From Bradyrhizobium sp. (lineage in GTDB: Bacteria > Pseudomonadota > Alphaproteobacteria > Rhizobiales > Xanthobacteraceae): a DNA stretch of 61,067 nucleotides. Positions 1 through 9,091 of the stretch are shown here, in pieces (the stretch's first letter is position 1; the number at the start of each line of letters is the position of its first letter). Location of the stretch: contig NZ_DAHUXJ010000028.1 in assembly GCF_027307225.1 (NCBI RefSeq), forward strand, positions 1 through 61,067, written 5' to 3'. Position numbers and translations under genes: made by a program. The notes beneath the pieces are model-generated. The model searched no databases and had not been told where the DNA came from. It saw only the letters and a list, made by a program, of their open reading frames with translations.

Positions 1-258
1 GCCCGGCGACTCCGCGATCTGTCCCCAGGGGCGGCGGATCGGCGTCCCGCTCACTACAATGGACGACGCCCGCCCGTGGTATCCCACCGGAAGCCACTTG
101 TAGTTCGGCAGCAGGGGATTGTCCGGTCGGAACATGCGGCCCACGTTGGTGGCGTGATGGATGGAGGCGTAGAAGTCGGAGTAGTTGGGAATGTGGATTG
201 GCCTGCCGAGGGTGGCGCCAGCGATGGAGTGGAGGGCGGCTTCGGCCGCCTGTCTGCG
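1..258 (-). pseudogene. Fumarylacetoacetase fragment (internal part)
   Basis: The minus strand is open in one frame from about 258 to the window edge. It encodes a stretch typical of fumarylacetoacetase, the last enzyme of tyrosine/homogentisate breakdown. Visible blocks are [19 protein letters not shown] and [19 protein letters not shown], followed by [10 protein letters not shown]; these belong to the start of the catalytic domain in the family. The N-terminal domain is missing: upstream of about 258 the sequence changes within a few bases into a TRAP binding-protein gene on the opposite strand. The downstream part lies outside the window. It is either a true rearrangement scar or an assembly join. 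Confidence is high for the family and low for whether the gene works. Confidence 0.8.
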
Positions 259-264
259 GCTGGG

Positions 265-876
265 TTCCGCAAGGAGATCAAGACGGTTGCCGATCTTTCG
301 GGGCTGAAATTCCGCATCGGCGGCATCGCAGGGCAGGTGCTGCAAAAGGTCGGCGTCGTGCCGCAGCAACTGGCGGGCGGCGACATCTATCCAGCGTTGG
401 AAAAAGGCACGATCGACGCTGCCGAATGGGTCGGCCCGTACGACGACGAAAAGCTCGGTTTCCAGAAGGTCGCCAAGTACTACTACTATCCCGGCTTCTG
501 GGAAGGTGGCCCGATGGTCCACGCCTATTGCAATCTCGAGAAGTGGAATTCGCTGCCAAGGAACTATCAGGCGGTGATCGAGAACGCCTCGGCGCACGCC
601 AACACCTGGATGGCCGCACGTTACGACATGCAGAATCCGGGAGCGCTCAAGCGCCTGGTTGCCGGCGGCACCCAGCTTCGGCCCTTCACCAATGAAGTGC
701 TGGAAGCTTGCCTGAAGGCGACCAACGAATTGTGGGCGGAAATCTCGGCCAAGAACGCCGACTTCAAGAAGTCGATCGATGCGATGCAGGCCTATCGTTC
801 CGACGAATATTTGTGGTGGCAGGTGGCCGAATACACCTTCGACAGCTTCATGATCCGCTCGCGAACCCGCGGCTAG
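265..876 (+). pseudogene. TRAP transporter substrate-binding protein, C-terminal part only
   Basis: From [20 protein letters not shown] onward this reads as the C-terminal half (about 200 residues) of a DctP-type periplasmic binding protein. It closely matches residues 165-362 of the complete paralogue at 1302-2390; both share [20 protein letters not shown] and [13 protein letters not shown]. The signal peptide and first lobe are absent, so the remnant cannot be exported or form a two-lobed binding site. The open frame continues 5' to about 76, but that part is antisense to the fumarylacetoacetase fragment and is not homologous to binding proteins. It is most likely the remainder of a tandem duplicate cut by the junction at about 260. 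Confidence 0.8.
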
Positions 877-893
877 CGCCGCTCGGCGTTTGA

Positions 894-1028
894 TCCCTCC
901 CTCGCGAGCGAAGCTAGTGTGGGGAGGGAAGGCCGAAGCGAAGCGCAGGCAAGGGTGGGGGCTCTTTTATCACCCCCACCCGACGCATCGTTCGCTTCTG
1001 CTCTTGATGCGCCACCCTCCCCGCGCGT
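894..1028. repeat. REP-like palindromic element, copy 1
   Basis: Intergenic element with CCCTCCC and GGGGAGGG arms near the left end, a central GGGTGGGGG / CCCCCACCC inverted pair (about 955-987), and CACCCTCCCCGCG at the right end. It has the same order of blocks as the element at 8924-9091. Such GGGAGGG...GGGTGGGGG palindromes are common between genes in Bradyrhizobium-type genomes (from memory, not searched). Confidence 0.65.
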
Positions 1029-1029
1029 T

Positions 1030-1125
1030 CCTGTTCAGACCGGGGACATAGTGGACAGGTGTTCGGAGACATCGTGGACACTTTCGACAGCGATCAAGGA
1101 GGCTGTCGGATGCCGTTCCGCGGGG
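1030..1125 (+). mobile_element. Possible end of an insertion sequence (remnant)
   Basis: The stretch contains two spaced, similar phrases (GGGGACATAGTGGACAGG and GGAGACATCGTGGACAC). A strong ribosome-binding site AAGGAGG and an ATG at 1110 follow, but the reading frame stops making sense after about four codons. From memory this resembles the left end and start region of IS481/IS3-like elements found in Bradyrhizobium, cut off just after the start codon. Inference only; no transposase domain is visible. Confidence 0.3.
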
Positions 1126-1301
1126 GAGGGAGTAAGAGAAAGCCTGGCGTCGCAATACGCCGGGGTTTTTGCGTTGCGACATCAAATCGGCGTGGAAATC
1201 CGAAATCGGATGTTCCATGCTTGGTGCTACCTAAGACAAGGCCTCGGGACGAAGGCTGACACACACCACCAGCAATCAAGGCTTGAGGGGGAGGAAATTC
1301 G

Positions 1302-2390
1302 ATGAAACGTCGCGATTTTATCAAGGTCACCGGATTAGGCGTCGCGGGAGCGGCGAGCATTGCCGCGCCAGCCATCGCGCAGTCGATGCCGGAGCTTAGG
1401 TGGCGCATGACGACGAGCTGGCCGAAATCGCTCGACACGCTGCATGGCGGCGCCGAGATCATGGCCAAGGCCGTCGGTGAGGCCACCGACAACAAGTTTC
1501 AGATCCAGACATTCGCGGCCGGCGAAATCGTGCCCGGCCTGCAGGTGCTGGATGCGGTGCAGAACGCAACCGTCGAGATGGGACACACGGCGTCCTACTA
1601 TTATTTCGGCAAGGATGCCGCCTTTACGTTCGGTTCGTCGATTCCGTTCGGACCGAACTGCCGCCTCAACCAGGCCTGGTACATGTTCGGTGGCGGCAAG
1701 CAGGTCCTCGACGAATTCTACAAGGGCTACAACATCACCTCGCTGCTTGCGGGGAACACCGGCTGCCAGATGGGTGGCTGGTTCCGCAAGGAGATCCGCT
1801 CGGTCGACGATTTGCAGGGCCTGAAATTCCGCATCGGCGGCTTTGCCGGGCGCGTCATGCAGAAGCTCGGCTGCGTGCCGCAGCAACTCGCCGGCGGCGA
1901 CATCTATCCGGCGCTTGAAAAGGGCACCATCGATGCCGCCGAATGGGTCGGCCCCTATGACGACGAGAAGCTCGGCTTCTACAAGGTCGCGCCGCACTAC
2001 TACTTCCCCGGCTGGTGGGAGGGCGGACCGATGCTGATCGCGATCGTCAATCTTGAGAAATGGAACGCGCTGCCGAAATACTATCAGGCGGTTCTCGAGC
2101 AGGCCGGCCACTTCGCCAACAACTGGATGATGGCGAAATACGATGCCCAGAATCCGACCGCGCTGCGCAAGCTGCTCGCCAACGGCACCAAGCTGCATCC
2201 ATTCCCGCAGCCGGTGATGGAAGCCTCATTCAAGGCAGCGAAGGAGCTGCATGGCGAGGTCGCAGCGACCAACCCGAACTTCAAGAAGATGTATGACTCG
2301 CTGACGTCGTTTACGAACAACGGCTACCAGTGGTTCCAGGTCGCCGAAGTCGGTTACGACAACTTCATGGCGCGCCATTCGCAGGGCTGA
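1302..2390 (+). CDS. TRAP transporter substrate-binding protein (DctP family)
   Basis: 362-residue periplasmic receptor that captures an organic acid-type ligand for a tripartite ATP-independent transporter. The N-terminus is a twin-arginine-type signal (MKRRDFIKVTGLGVAGAAS, cleavage probably after AIAQ), so it is likely exported folded by Tat and may dimerise, as other Tat-exported TRAP receptors do. Length fits the family. The start is supported by GGGGGAGG about 8 bases upstream. It faces the permease genes dctQ-dctM convergently and is separated from them by a hairpin at 2425-2445, so receptor and membrane parts are transcribed separately. The ligand cannot be told from sequence; receptors of this subgroup often bind keto or aromatic acids. 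Confidence 0.88.
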   Translation: MKRRDFIKVTGLGVAGAASIAAPAIAQSMPELRWRMTTSWPKSLDTLHGGAEIMAKAVGEATDNKFQIQTFAAGEIVPGLQVLDAVQNATVEMGHTASYYYFGKDAAFTFGSSIPFGPNCRLNQAWYMFGGGKQVLDEFYKGYNITSLLAGNTGCQMGGWFRKEIRSVDDLQGLKFRIGGFAGRVMQKLGCVPQQLAGGDIYPALEKGTIDAAEWVGPYDDEKLGFYKVAPHYYFPGWWEGGPMLIAIVNLEKWNALPKYYQAVLEQAGHFANNWMMAKYDAQNPTALRKLLANGTKLHPFPQPVMEASFKAAKELHGEVAATNPNFKKMYDSLTSFTNNGYQWFQVAEVGYDNFMARHSQG

Positions 2391-2424
2391 GCGCTGCTGA
2401 CGCGATCAGCGCTAAAAACGAAGC

Positions 2425-2445
2425 CCCGAAGCATCTCGCTTCGGG
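2425..2445. terminator. Bidirectional terminator between TRAP genes
   Basis: Inverted repeat CCCGAAGC / GCTTCGGG with a five-base loop lies between the convergent stops at 2390 and 2466. On the minus strand it is followed by a T-rich run (CTTCGTTTTT), a good intrinsic terminator for dctM. On the plus strand it is followed by only a short ACTTT. Confidence 0.7.
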
Positions 2446-2465
2446 ACTTTCGCACTTGACTGCTG

Positions 2466-4070
2466 CTACGGCTTTGCCGGCGGCCCGAAGTCGAGCGGTG
2501 GCATATCGATCTGCGGCACCTCGATCTTAATCTTGTTGAGATCGACGTTGACCGGCTTGTCGAGCAGGCCGGTCACCGTGACCGGGAAGGCGATCACGAG
2601 CAGCACCATGATCGCCTGAAGACCGATCCATGGCATCGCGCCCCAATAGATGTCCGAGCTCTTGACCTCCTTGGGCGCCACGCCGCGCAGGTAAAACAGC
2701 GCGAAGCCGAAGGGCGGATGCAGGAACGAGGTCTGCATGTTGACGCACAGCATGACGCCGAACCAGATCAGCGCGGCGTCCGCGCCCACAATCGGCGTCA
2801 GAACCTTTTGCGCGACCGGCGCGATCATCGGCAGAATGATGAAAGCGATCTCGAAGAAATCGAGGAAGAACGCCAGGAAGAAGATGAACAGGTTGATGAA
2901 GATCAAAAAGCCCCAGGCGCCGCCCGGCAGCGAGGTCAGGAGATGTTCGAGCCAGACGCCGCCGGATACCCCGAGAAACACCACCGAGAAGCAGGTCGAG
3001 CCGATCAGGATGAAGGTGACCATGCAGGTGATGCGCATGGTGGTCTGATAGCCCTGCTTGATCAGGTCGCGCAGTTCGGGAATGCGGACAGCCTCGAGGC
3101 CGATCCACAGCACGGCAAGATAGGTGATGGCGAAGGCAAGCTTGAAGAACAGGCCCTCGGTGACGAAGATGGCGATCATCGTGCCGATACCGCCTGCGAT
3201 CGCGCCGATGATCAGGATCTTCTTGCCGGCCGACGAAAAATCCTTGTGATGGATGGCGGCGAGCACGATCGCGCCGACCGCGCCCATGGCGCCGGCTTCG
3301 GTGGGCGTCGCCAGACCCATCATCATGGTGCCGAGCACGACGAAGATCAGCACGGCGGAAGGGATGATGCCCATCAGGCACTTCTTCCAGAGCGCCCAGC
3401 CGGTCAGGGTGCGGGCTTCCTTTGGCACCGGCGGCACGTGATCCGGCTTGATGATGCCGAGCACGAAGGTGTAGCCGACAAACAGCAGGATCTGGAACAC
3501 CGAGGGGCCCCAGGCGCCGAGATACATGTCGCCGACGGATTTGCCGAGTTGGTCGGCGAGCACGATCAGAACCAGCGATGGCGGAACGAGCTGGGTGATG
3601 GTTCCGGAGGCCGCAAGCACACCCGTGATGTAGCGTGTGTTGTAGCCGTAGCGCATCATCACCGGCATCGAGATCAGCGCCATGGCGATGACCTGCGCTG
3701 CCACCGTGCCCGTGATCGCGCCCAGGATGAAGCCGACGATGATCACGGAGTAGCCGAGGCCGCCACGAATGGGGCCGAACAGCTGACCCATCGAGTCGAG
3801 CATGTCTTCGGCGAGCCCGCATCGCTCCAAGACCGCGCCCATGAAGGTGAAGAAGGGAATGGCCAGCAGCAATTCGTTGGAGAGAACGCTGCCGAACACA
3901 CGGCCGGGAATCGCCTGCAGGAAGTTCAGGTCGAAAAAGCCGAGATGAATGGCGAGAAAGCCGAACGAAAGCCCGACCGCGGCCAGCGTGAAGGCGACCG
4001 GAAAGCCGATCAGCATGGCGAGCACCAGGCCGCCGAACATCAGCGGCGGCATCATCTCCAGCGTGATCAT
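2466..4070 (-). CDS. dctM: TRAP transporter large permease (DctM family)
   Basis: 534-residue polytopic inner-membrane protein, the ion-coupled translocating subunit of a TRAP transporter. It opens with a hydrophobic helix containing MLIGFPVAFTLAAVGLSFG, typical of DctM, and has more than ten hydrophobic segments, including the conserved TATPTEAGAMGAVGA-like block (here ATPTEAGAMGAVGAIVLAA). The start ATG overlaps the stop of the small permease gene as ATGA, implying translational coupling. The length is longer than the classic about 430 residues and fits the long DctM subgroup. A substrate-binding partner is encoded convergently at 1302-2390. Confidence 0.9.
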   Translation of the reverse strand: MITLEMMPPLMFGGLVLAMLIGFPVAFTLAAVGLSFGFLAIHLGFFDLNFLQAIPGRVFGSVLSNELLLAIPFFTFMGAVLERCGLAEDMLDSMGQLFGPIRGGLGYSVIIVGFILGAITGTVAAQVIAMALISMPVMMRYGYNTRYITGVLAASGTITQLVPPSLVLIVLADQLGKSVGDMYLGAWGPSVFQILLFVGYTFVLGIIKPDHVPPVPKEARTLTGWALWKKCLMGIIPSAVLIFVVLGTMMMGLATPTEAGAMGAVGAIVLAAIHHKDFSSAGKKILIIGAIAGGIGTMIAIFVTEGLFFKLAFAITYLAVLWIGLEAVRIPELRDLIKQGYQTTMRITCMVTFILIGSTCFSVVFLGVSGGVWLEHLLTSLPGGAWGFLIFINLFIFFLAFFLDFFEIAFIILPMIAPVAQKVLTPIVGADAALIWFGVMLCVNMQTSFLHPPFGFALFYLRGVAPKEVKSSDIYWGAMPWIGLQAIMVLLVIAFPVTVTGLLDKPVNVDLNKIKIEVPQIDMPPLDFGPPAKP

Positions 4071-4627
4071 TGCGTCGGCCTCTCGTATTTCGCATCGAGC
4101 GTCAGATCGCCACGCAGTGCGGCGATACGCTTGATGACCTCGGAGACGCCCTGCAGCGCGAGCAATACGAATCCGGCCGGGATCACGAACTTGATCGGCC
4201 AGCGCACGAGTCCGCCGGCATTGCCCGACATTTCACCGACGTGATAGGCCTGCATGAAGAACGGCCAGGAGAGATAGGCGAGCAGCAGACAGGCCGGGAT
4301 CAGGAAGAACAGCGTGCCGATCATGTCGAGCCAGAGCTGGCCGCGCTCGGAGAGATACAGATAGAAGATCTCGACCCGCACATGTTCGTTGCGCTTGAAG
4401 GTGTAGGAGGCGCCGAACATCACCAGGATCGCGAACATGTACCATTGCAGTTCGAGCCAGCTGTTGGATGAGTAGTCGAAGGCATAGCGGATCATGGCGT
4501 TGGCGGCGCTGACGATGACGGCGGCGAGCACCAGAAAATTGCAGATGTACCCGATCTTCTCGTTGAGATTGTCGATTGCCGTGCTCAGGGCCAGCAATGG
4601 GCGCATCGCGCTTCCGCCGGCGGACAT
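4067..4627 (-). CDS. dctQ: TRAP transporter small permease (DctQ family)
   Basis: 186-residue membrane protein with four predicted helices, the small subunit that partners DctM. Recognisable features are the helix after LNEKIGYICNFLVLAAVIVS, the aromatic patch WLELQWYMFAILVMFGASYT and the conserved NEHVRVEIFY segment just after it, a hallmark of DctQ proteins. It overlaps dctM by four bases and is first in the two-gene operon. The promoter should lie in the 235-base gap before moaA (4628-4862). An alternative start at 4606 would shorten it by seven residues. Confidence 0.88.
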   Translation of the reverse strand: MSAGGSAMRPLLALSTAIDNLNEKIGYICNFLVLAAVIVSAANAMIRYAFDYSSNSWLELQWYMFAILVMFGASYTFKRNEHVRVEIFYLYLSERGQLWLDMIGTLFFLIPACLLLAYLSWPFFMQAYHVGEMSGNAGGLVRWPIKFVIPAGFVLLALQGVSEVIKRIAALRGDLTLDAKYERPTQ

Positions 4628-4862
4628 CAGATGTCGCCCGACATCTTCAAGGTGCCCGGCACAAGGCTACGGATCGATTCCGGCAGCGGTCGCAACGAAA
4701 ATACCCCCCGATGCTTCGGCCGTCTTGATTTGTTGCGGCCTTGCGAAGCGAGAAAACGAAAAAACCGGCCGCACCATTTCAGCGCCATGCCGCGGCGTCA
4801 ATTGGAAAATGGGCAAATTGGCGCGGGATCAAGCGGTTGCAGGGAAAGCCGGGGAATGGACT

Positions 4863-5900
4863 TCAACCGCCGGTCACGCTCATATGCCGGCTCACGCTCG
4901 GCCGGTTGTGCCGGCGGTCGATGATGAAGTCGTGGCCCTTCGGTTTCAGGCCGATGGCGCGATCGATCGTGGCCGCCAGCAACTCGTCGTCGGGCGAGGC
5001 GCGCAGCGGCTTGCGCAGGTCGGAGGCATCCTCCTGGCCGAGGCAGGTATGGATGGTTCCCGTGCAGGTGATCCGCACGCGGTTGCAGGACTCGCAGAAA
5101 TTATGGGTCATCGGTGTGATGAAGCCGAGCTTGCCGCCGGTCTCGCCGACCCTGACATAGCGCGCGGGTCCGCCCGAGGTCTCATCGAGGTCCGTGAGCG
5201 TGTAGCGCTGGGTGAGGCGGGCGCGCACCAGCGACAGCGGCACATACTGGTCGATGCGGCCTGAGCCGATCTCGCCCATCGGCATGACTTCGATCAGGGT
5301 CAGGCCCATGCCCTTGCCGTGCGCCCATTCCATCAGCGAGGGGATCTCGTCCTCGTTCATGCCTTTGAGCGCGACCGCATTGATCTTCACGGCAAGTCCG
5401 GCCGCGCGCGCGGCCTCGATGCCGGCGAGAACCTTGTTGAGATCGCCCCAGCGGGTGATGGCGCGGAACTTGTCGGCATCCAGCGTATCCAGCGACACGT
5501 TGATGCGGCGCACGCCGCAGTCGGCGAGTTCACCGGCGAAACGCGAAAGCTGCGAGCCGTTGGTGGTGAGGGTGAGTTCGTTGAGCGCGCCCGAGGTGAG
5601 GTGGCGCGACAGCGAGCGCACCAGCGACATCACGTTGCGGCGGACCAGCGGCTCGCCGCCGGTCAAGCGCAGTTTCTTCACGCCCTTGGCGATAAAGGCC
5701 GAACAGAGTCGGTCGAGTTCCTCCAGCGTCAGGAGGTCGGCCTTCGGCAGGAAGGTCATGTCTTCCGACATGCAATAGAAGCAGCGCAGGTCGCAGCGAT
5801 CCGTAACCGAGACGCGCAGATATGTGATCGTCCGACCGAACGGATCGGTCATCGGACCCGACAGCGATGTGGGAGAGGGGTACACAGCTACAGTCATCAA
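4863..5900 (-). CDS. moaA: GTP 3',8-cyclase MoaA (molybdenum cofactor synthesis)
   Basis: 345-residue radical-SAM enzyme that, with MoaC, turns GTP into cyclic pyranopterin phosphate, the first step of molybdopterin synthesis. The N-terminal SAM cluster motif is C36-x3-C40-x2-C43 ([10 protein letters not shown]). The second [4Fe-4S] site is visible in [20 protein letters not shown]. The protein ends in Gly-Gly, the conserved tail that reaches into the active site. Length is normal. Two starts are possible (two adjacent Met codons). No moaC or other moa gene is adjacent, so the pathway is dispersed. Confidence 0.96.
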   Translation of the reverse strand: MMTVAVYPSPTSLSGPMTDPFGRTITYLRVSVTDRCDLRCFYCMSEDMTFLPKADLLTLEELDRLCSAFIAKGVKKLRLTGGEPLVRRNVMSLVRSLSRHLTSGALNELTLTTNGSQLSRFAGELADCGVRRINVSLDTLDADKFRAITRWGDLNKVLAGIEAARAAGLAVKINAVALKGMNEDEIPSLMEWAHGKGMGLTLIEVMPMGEIGSGRIDQYVPLSLVRARLTQRYTLTDLDETSGGPARYVRVGETGGKLGFITPMTHNFCESCNRVRITCTGTIHTCLGQEDASDLRKPLRASPDDELLAATIDRAIGLKPKGHDFIIDRRHNRPSVSRHMSVTGG

Positions 5901-6020
5901 GTGCCTTCGGACTCACGGCCTGGAACGGGCTTATTGGAGCGTTACCCCAATCTAGGCACGATGAATACCCAACACAATCCGGCAATATTCCAGCCGGCAA
6001 GAGTTGTGCAGTGCAGGCGA

Positions 6021-6500
6021 TCAGCGCTGGGGCGGCTGGGCCGCGCCGGGGTTGGGGAAGGCCGAATCCGGCGCTGCGGCAGCCGGTGCAGCGCCGGCCG
6101 AAGCTGCGGCGGGCTTGTTGCGCTTGGGGTGCATCGGCTTGTGCGCCCGCGGCGGCGGGGCGGATGGCTGAAGCTCGGCAAACACCGGGTTCGGTGAAAC
6201 CTTGAACGTATCTGAGGCGAACATGCCGCCGGCGTCCCGAGTGACCCGTACCGGTACGCTTGCCGGCTGCATGCCGGGCAGCGCGTAGTTCACGGTGAAG
6301 CCGGTCTCGGGCGGCGTCACGCTGACGGAGCAGGGGGTCTTGCAGCCCGGTCCGATCGAGGTGCGCGCATCGGCGCCGGGCGGCGTCGATTCAAGCTGCA
6401 CCTGAACCGTCGGCGGCGTTGATTTGAAGTAGTCGGTTGAAAACGATGAACAGCCGGCCAGACTGATTCCGGCAACAGCCAGCGCGAAAGCACGACGCAT
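6021..6500 (-). CDS. Lipoprotein with PEGA-like domain
   Basis: 159-residue predicted lipoprotein. The start at 6500 gives MRRAFALAVAGISLAGCSS, a signal with lipobox LAGC (Cys16), whereas the longer open frame upstream has no signal. The middle part (STPPGADARTSIGPGCKTPC followed by a beta-rich stretch) resembles PEGA-type surface domains, which carry a small-residue loop after a short strand. The C-terminus is a low-complexity Ala/Pro-rich tail (from about residue 115) that may span periplasm or bind cell wall. An AT-rich stretch at about 6690-6780 probably holds the promoter. The function is unknown. Confidence 0.75.
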   Translation of the reverse strand: MRRAFALAVAGISLAGCSSFSTDYFKSTPPTVQVQLESTPPGADARTSIGPGCKTPCSVSVTPPETGFTVNYALPGMQPASVPVRVTRDAGGMFASDTFKVSPNPVFAELQPSAPPPRAHKPMHPKRNKPAAASAGAAPAAAAPDSAFPNPGAAQPPQR

Positions 6501-6790
6501 GATCGACCCGTCAATTGAGGTCAGGATTCCGGTTGGGTGAAGCCGGACCCTTGTCCCATCTGAATTTGCGTGGGCATGTCCGTCGCGCGAAGTCCCGCGG
6601 ACGATGCCGCGAGGCAACCGGTTGTCGTCTCTAAGATCGTCCCACCGGTGCGGCCAACTGCCACAATCCCCGGAGCGACCATAGGAGCCTAACGAGGGCG
6701 GCGCAACCGGTAGGGTTAATTGATGGTTAATACCCACTGGGGAAGTATAAAATATATTTTGGAAACAATGCGTTATTTGGCGATGCGATC

Positions 6791-7459
6791 CTACGAGAAC
6801 TCTGCCACGACCGCCTTCAGCTCCCTGTAGTGATGGATCAGCCGGTCCGGTTTGAGGTCCGCGATGGGAACCTCGGTATAGCCGAAGGAGACGCCGATCA
6901 CGGGCACGCCTGCGCGGCGGGCCACGCCGACGTCAGGGCCGGCATCCCCGACCATGATCGTGGCGGATATGTCGCCGCCGGCGCGTGCCACCGTCTGGCG
7001 CAGGATGGCGGGATCCGGCTTGGCAACCCCGAAAGTGTCGGCGCCGCAAATCGCGGCAAATCGCGGGCTCAGATTCAACCGGTCCAGCAGGCGTTTGGAC
7101 AGCCACTCCAGCTTGTTGGTGCAAACCGCCAGCCGGTGCCCCGTCGCCGCCAGATCGTCCAGCGCGGCTTCGAGACCGTCAAAGGGCCGCGAAGCATCGG
7201 CGATATGTTCGGCATAGTAGGCAATGAAATCGTCGGTCATGCGCACGAGCTCGGCAGGGGTCACCTCGCGGCCCTCCGCTTCGAGGCCACGCTCGAGCAG
7301 CTTGCGCACGCCGCCCCCGATCATGTTGCGGGCGGATTGTAGTGGAACGGGCGGAAGGTTTTCGCGGGCCAGGATGACGTTGAGCGCGTCGATCAGGTCG
7401 GGCGCAGTCTCGACCAGGGTGCCATCGAGATCAAAGACAACAGTGCGGGGAGAGGTCAT
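6791..7459 (-). CDS. gph: Phosphoglycolate phosphatase (HAD family)
   Basis: 222-residue haloacid dehalogenase-type phosphatase. The catalytic motif I is FDLDGTLVETAPD (nucleophile D10, acid/base D12). Motif II Thr lies in AVCTNK, motif III Lys in VAKPDP, and motif IV is MVGDAGPDV. The family removes phosphate from 2-phosphoglycolate, made by Rubisco oxygenation or DNA repair. The family is certain, but substrate assignment within HAD proteins is weaker. It is transcribed divergently from rpiA across about 200 bases, which should contain both promoters; in CO2-fixing relatives both enzymes touch the pentose/glycolate network. Confidence 0.88.
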   Translation of the reverse strand: MTSPRTVVFDLDGTLVETAPDLIDALNVILARENLPPVPLQSARNMIGGGVRKLLERGLEAEGREVTPAELVRMTDDFIAYYAEHIADASRPFDGLEAALDDLAATGHRLAVCTNKLEWLSKRLLDRLNLSPRFAAICGADTFGVAKPDPAILRQTVARAGGDISATIMVGDAGPDVGVARRAGVPVIGVSFGYTEVPIADLKPDRLIHHYRELKAVVAEFS

Positions 7460-7658
7460 GCGGAACGGCTACCCATCCGCCGTGCAACAAGCAAGCATTT
7501 CCGGCCGGAAATACCACGATTGGTGAGCCAGATTTCGCCTCCATGGCGCTGTTCCTCCCGGCAAAACAACGCTAGATAGACCCCGGCCGGGGCCGGCCAA
7601 GGTAGTCTGACTACGTCTTTCGGCCCTCGGAACAGGACCAGCCAGCTGAGCCATTCGT

Positions 7659-8357
7659 GTGAACTTGGATGAACTGAAACGCCAGGCGGCGGCGCGCGCG
7701 CTCGATTTCGTGAAGAGCGGCATGAAGCTCGGCCTCGGCACCGGCTCGACCGCCAAGCACTTCGTCGAGCTGCTAGGCGCGCGGGTGCGCGACGGGCTGG
7801 ACGTGATCGGCGTGCCGACCTCGGAAGCAACGCGCCAGGACGCGCTTCGCTGCGGTGTTCGCCTGACCACGCTGGACGATGTCGACCGGCTCGATCTCAC
7901 CGTCGACGGCGCCGACGAGGTCGATGGCGCGCTCAACCTGATCAAGGGCGGCGGCGGCGCGCTGCTGCGCGAGAAGATCGTCGCGGCGGCTTCAGACCGC
8001 ATGATCGTCATTGCGGATGATTCAAAATGGGTCGAGACGCTCGGCCGCTTTCCGCTGCCGATCGAGGTCGTCCCGTTCGGGTTGGGGGCGATGCGGCGCG
8101 CGATCGAAACGGCCTTTGCTGCCAGCGGCGTTTCCGGCCAATTGGTGGTGAGAAAAGCCAAGGACGGTCACGTTTTTGTCACCGATGGTGGCCACTGGAT
8201 CGTCGATGCCCATCTCGGGCGCATCCCGGACGCGCCGCACCTCGCGCGATCGCTCAGCGTTATTCCGGGTGTCGTCGAGCACGGCCTGTTCATCGGTCTT
8301 GCCACCACAGCGATGCTGGCTGGTGCCGGAGGAATTCGTGTTGTTGAACCGCGCTGA
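7659..8357 (+). CDS. rpiA: Ribose-5-phosphate isomerase A
   Basis: 232-residue enzyme interconverting ribose 5-phosphate and ribulose 5-phosphate in the pentose phosphate pathway. Diagnostic motifs are GLGTGSTA (residues 25-32, phosphate binding), the DGADEVD block (catalytic Asp) and [12 protein letters not shown]. The start is GTG at 7659, which gives [12 protein letters not shown] as in relatives; no ATG lies nearby. A DUF2059 gene follows after 16 bases and is probably cotranscribed. Confidence 0.95.
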   Translation: MNLDELKRQAAARALDFVKSGMKLGLGTGSTAKHFVELLGARVRDGLDVIGVPTSEATRQDALRCGVRLTTLDDVDRLDLTVDGADEVDGALNLIKGGGGALLREKIVAAASDRMIVIADDSKWVETLGRFPLPIEVVPFGLGAMRRAIETAFAASGVSGQLVVRKAKDGHVFVTDGGHWIVDAHLGRIPDAPHLARSLSVIPGVVEHGLFIGLATTAMLAGAGGIRVVEPR

Positions 8358-8373
8358 TTTCGAGGAGAATAAA

Positions 8374-8910
8374 ATGAAGGCTTCATGGGGAATCTTGCTC
8401 GCCGCTGGCATGGGGCTGGCCTTGGCTTTTTCAGCCTTCCCGGCGGCTGCGCAACAGCCGGCAGCGCCAGCACAGCAGCTCAAGCCGGTGTCGGCGTCGG
8501 CGATGCAGGCGGCGAGGGATCTGCTCGCGGCGAAAAACGTCGGCCAGATCTATTCGAATGCGGTGCCCAATATCATTGAGCGGGCCAAGGGGCAGTTGCT
8601 CGGCAACAACCTGAACTACCAGAAGGACCTCAATGAGGTCGCCGCGGTCATTGCCAAGGAGAATGTGGGCAAGGAGAAGGAGATCGGCGAGCAGATGGCG
8701 AAGATCTACGCCAACGACTTCACCGAACAGGAATTGAAGGACCTGACCGCCTTCTACAAGTCGCCGCTCGGCCAGAAGCTCTTGACGACGGAGCCGAAGT
8801 CGATCCAGGCCAGCATGCAGTACATGAACGGCTGGGCGCAAAGCTTTGGCGAACACGTCGTCGGCGAGTTTCGCGCGCAGATGCAGAAGCGCGGCAAGCC
8901 GCTCGGCTAG
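8374..8910 (+). CDS. DUF2059 periplasmic protein
   Basis: 178-residue exported protein with a Sec signal (MKASWGILLAAGMGLALAFS, cleavage probably after AAAQ). The mature part is helical and contains the DUF2059 signature: a region ending in YANDFTEQELKDLTAFYKSP followed by GQKLL. The ATG at 8374 is preceded by GAGGAG with good spacing; the longer upstream frame overlaps rpiA and is not used. Members are widespread in alphaproteobacteria with no assigned reaction. Its position 16 bases behind rpiA suggests cotranscription rather than a shared function. Confidence 0.88.
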   Translation: MKASWGILLAAGMGLALAFSAFPAAAQQPAAPAQQLKPVSASAMQAARDLLAAKNVGQIYSNAVPNIIERAKGQLLGNNLNYQKDLNEVAAVIAKENVGKEKEIGEQMAKIYANDFTEQELKDLTAFYKSPLGQKLLTTEPKSIQASMQYMNGWAQSFGEHVVGEFRAQMQKRGKPLG

Positions 8911-8923
8911 CCCACTTGCTTAT

Positions 8924-9091
8924 CCCTCCCCCTTGCGGGGAGGGAAGGCGAGCGTCGAAGCGCCCTCGCGCTTCAAAGCGGGCCAGGGTGGGGGTATCAA
9001 CATTATGCTGGACGCCGGACTTTCTTCATAGGGCTGCAACCCCCACCCGACCGTCGCTTCGCGACGGCCACCCTCCCCGCAAGGGGGAGGG
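8924..9091. repeat. REP-like palindromic element, copy 2
   Basis: The two 21-base ends (8924-8944 and 9071-9091) are exact reverse complements: CCCTCCCCCTTGCGGGGAGG(G) and its mirror. Inside is a second inverted pair, GGGTGGGGG at about 8989-8997 and AACCCCCACCC near 9040. The whole could fold into one long cruciform. Copy 1 lies at 894-1028. It sits between the DUF2059 gene and gor. Confidence 0.85.

Noticed and set aside
76..264. N-terminal 62 codons of the open frame leading into the truncated TRAP receptor
   Set aside because: This part is antisense to a recognisable fumarylacetoacetase segment and has no receptor homology or signal peptide.
2527..4095. 522-codon minus-strand frame within dctM
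   Set aside because: Arg/His-rich shadow in an alternate frame of dctM, without any domain.
2718..4244. 508-codon open frame on the plus strand opposite dctM and dctQ
   Set aside because: The product is an Asp/Glu/His/Gln-rich artefact of the antisense of a membrane-protein gene; the minus strand has clear TRAP permease homology.
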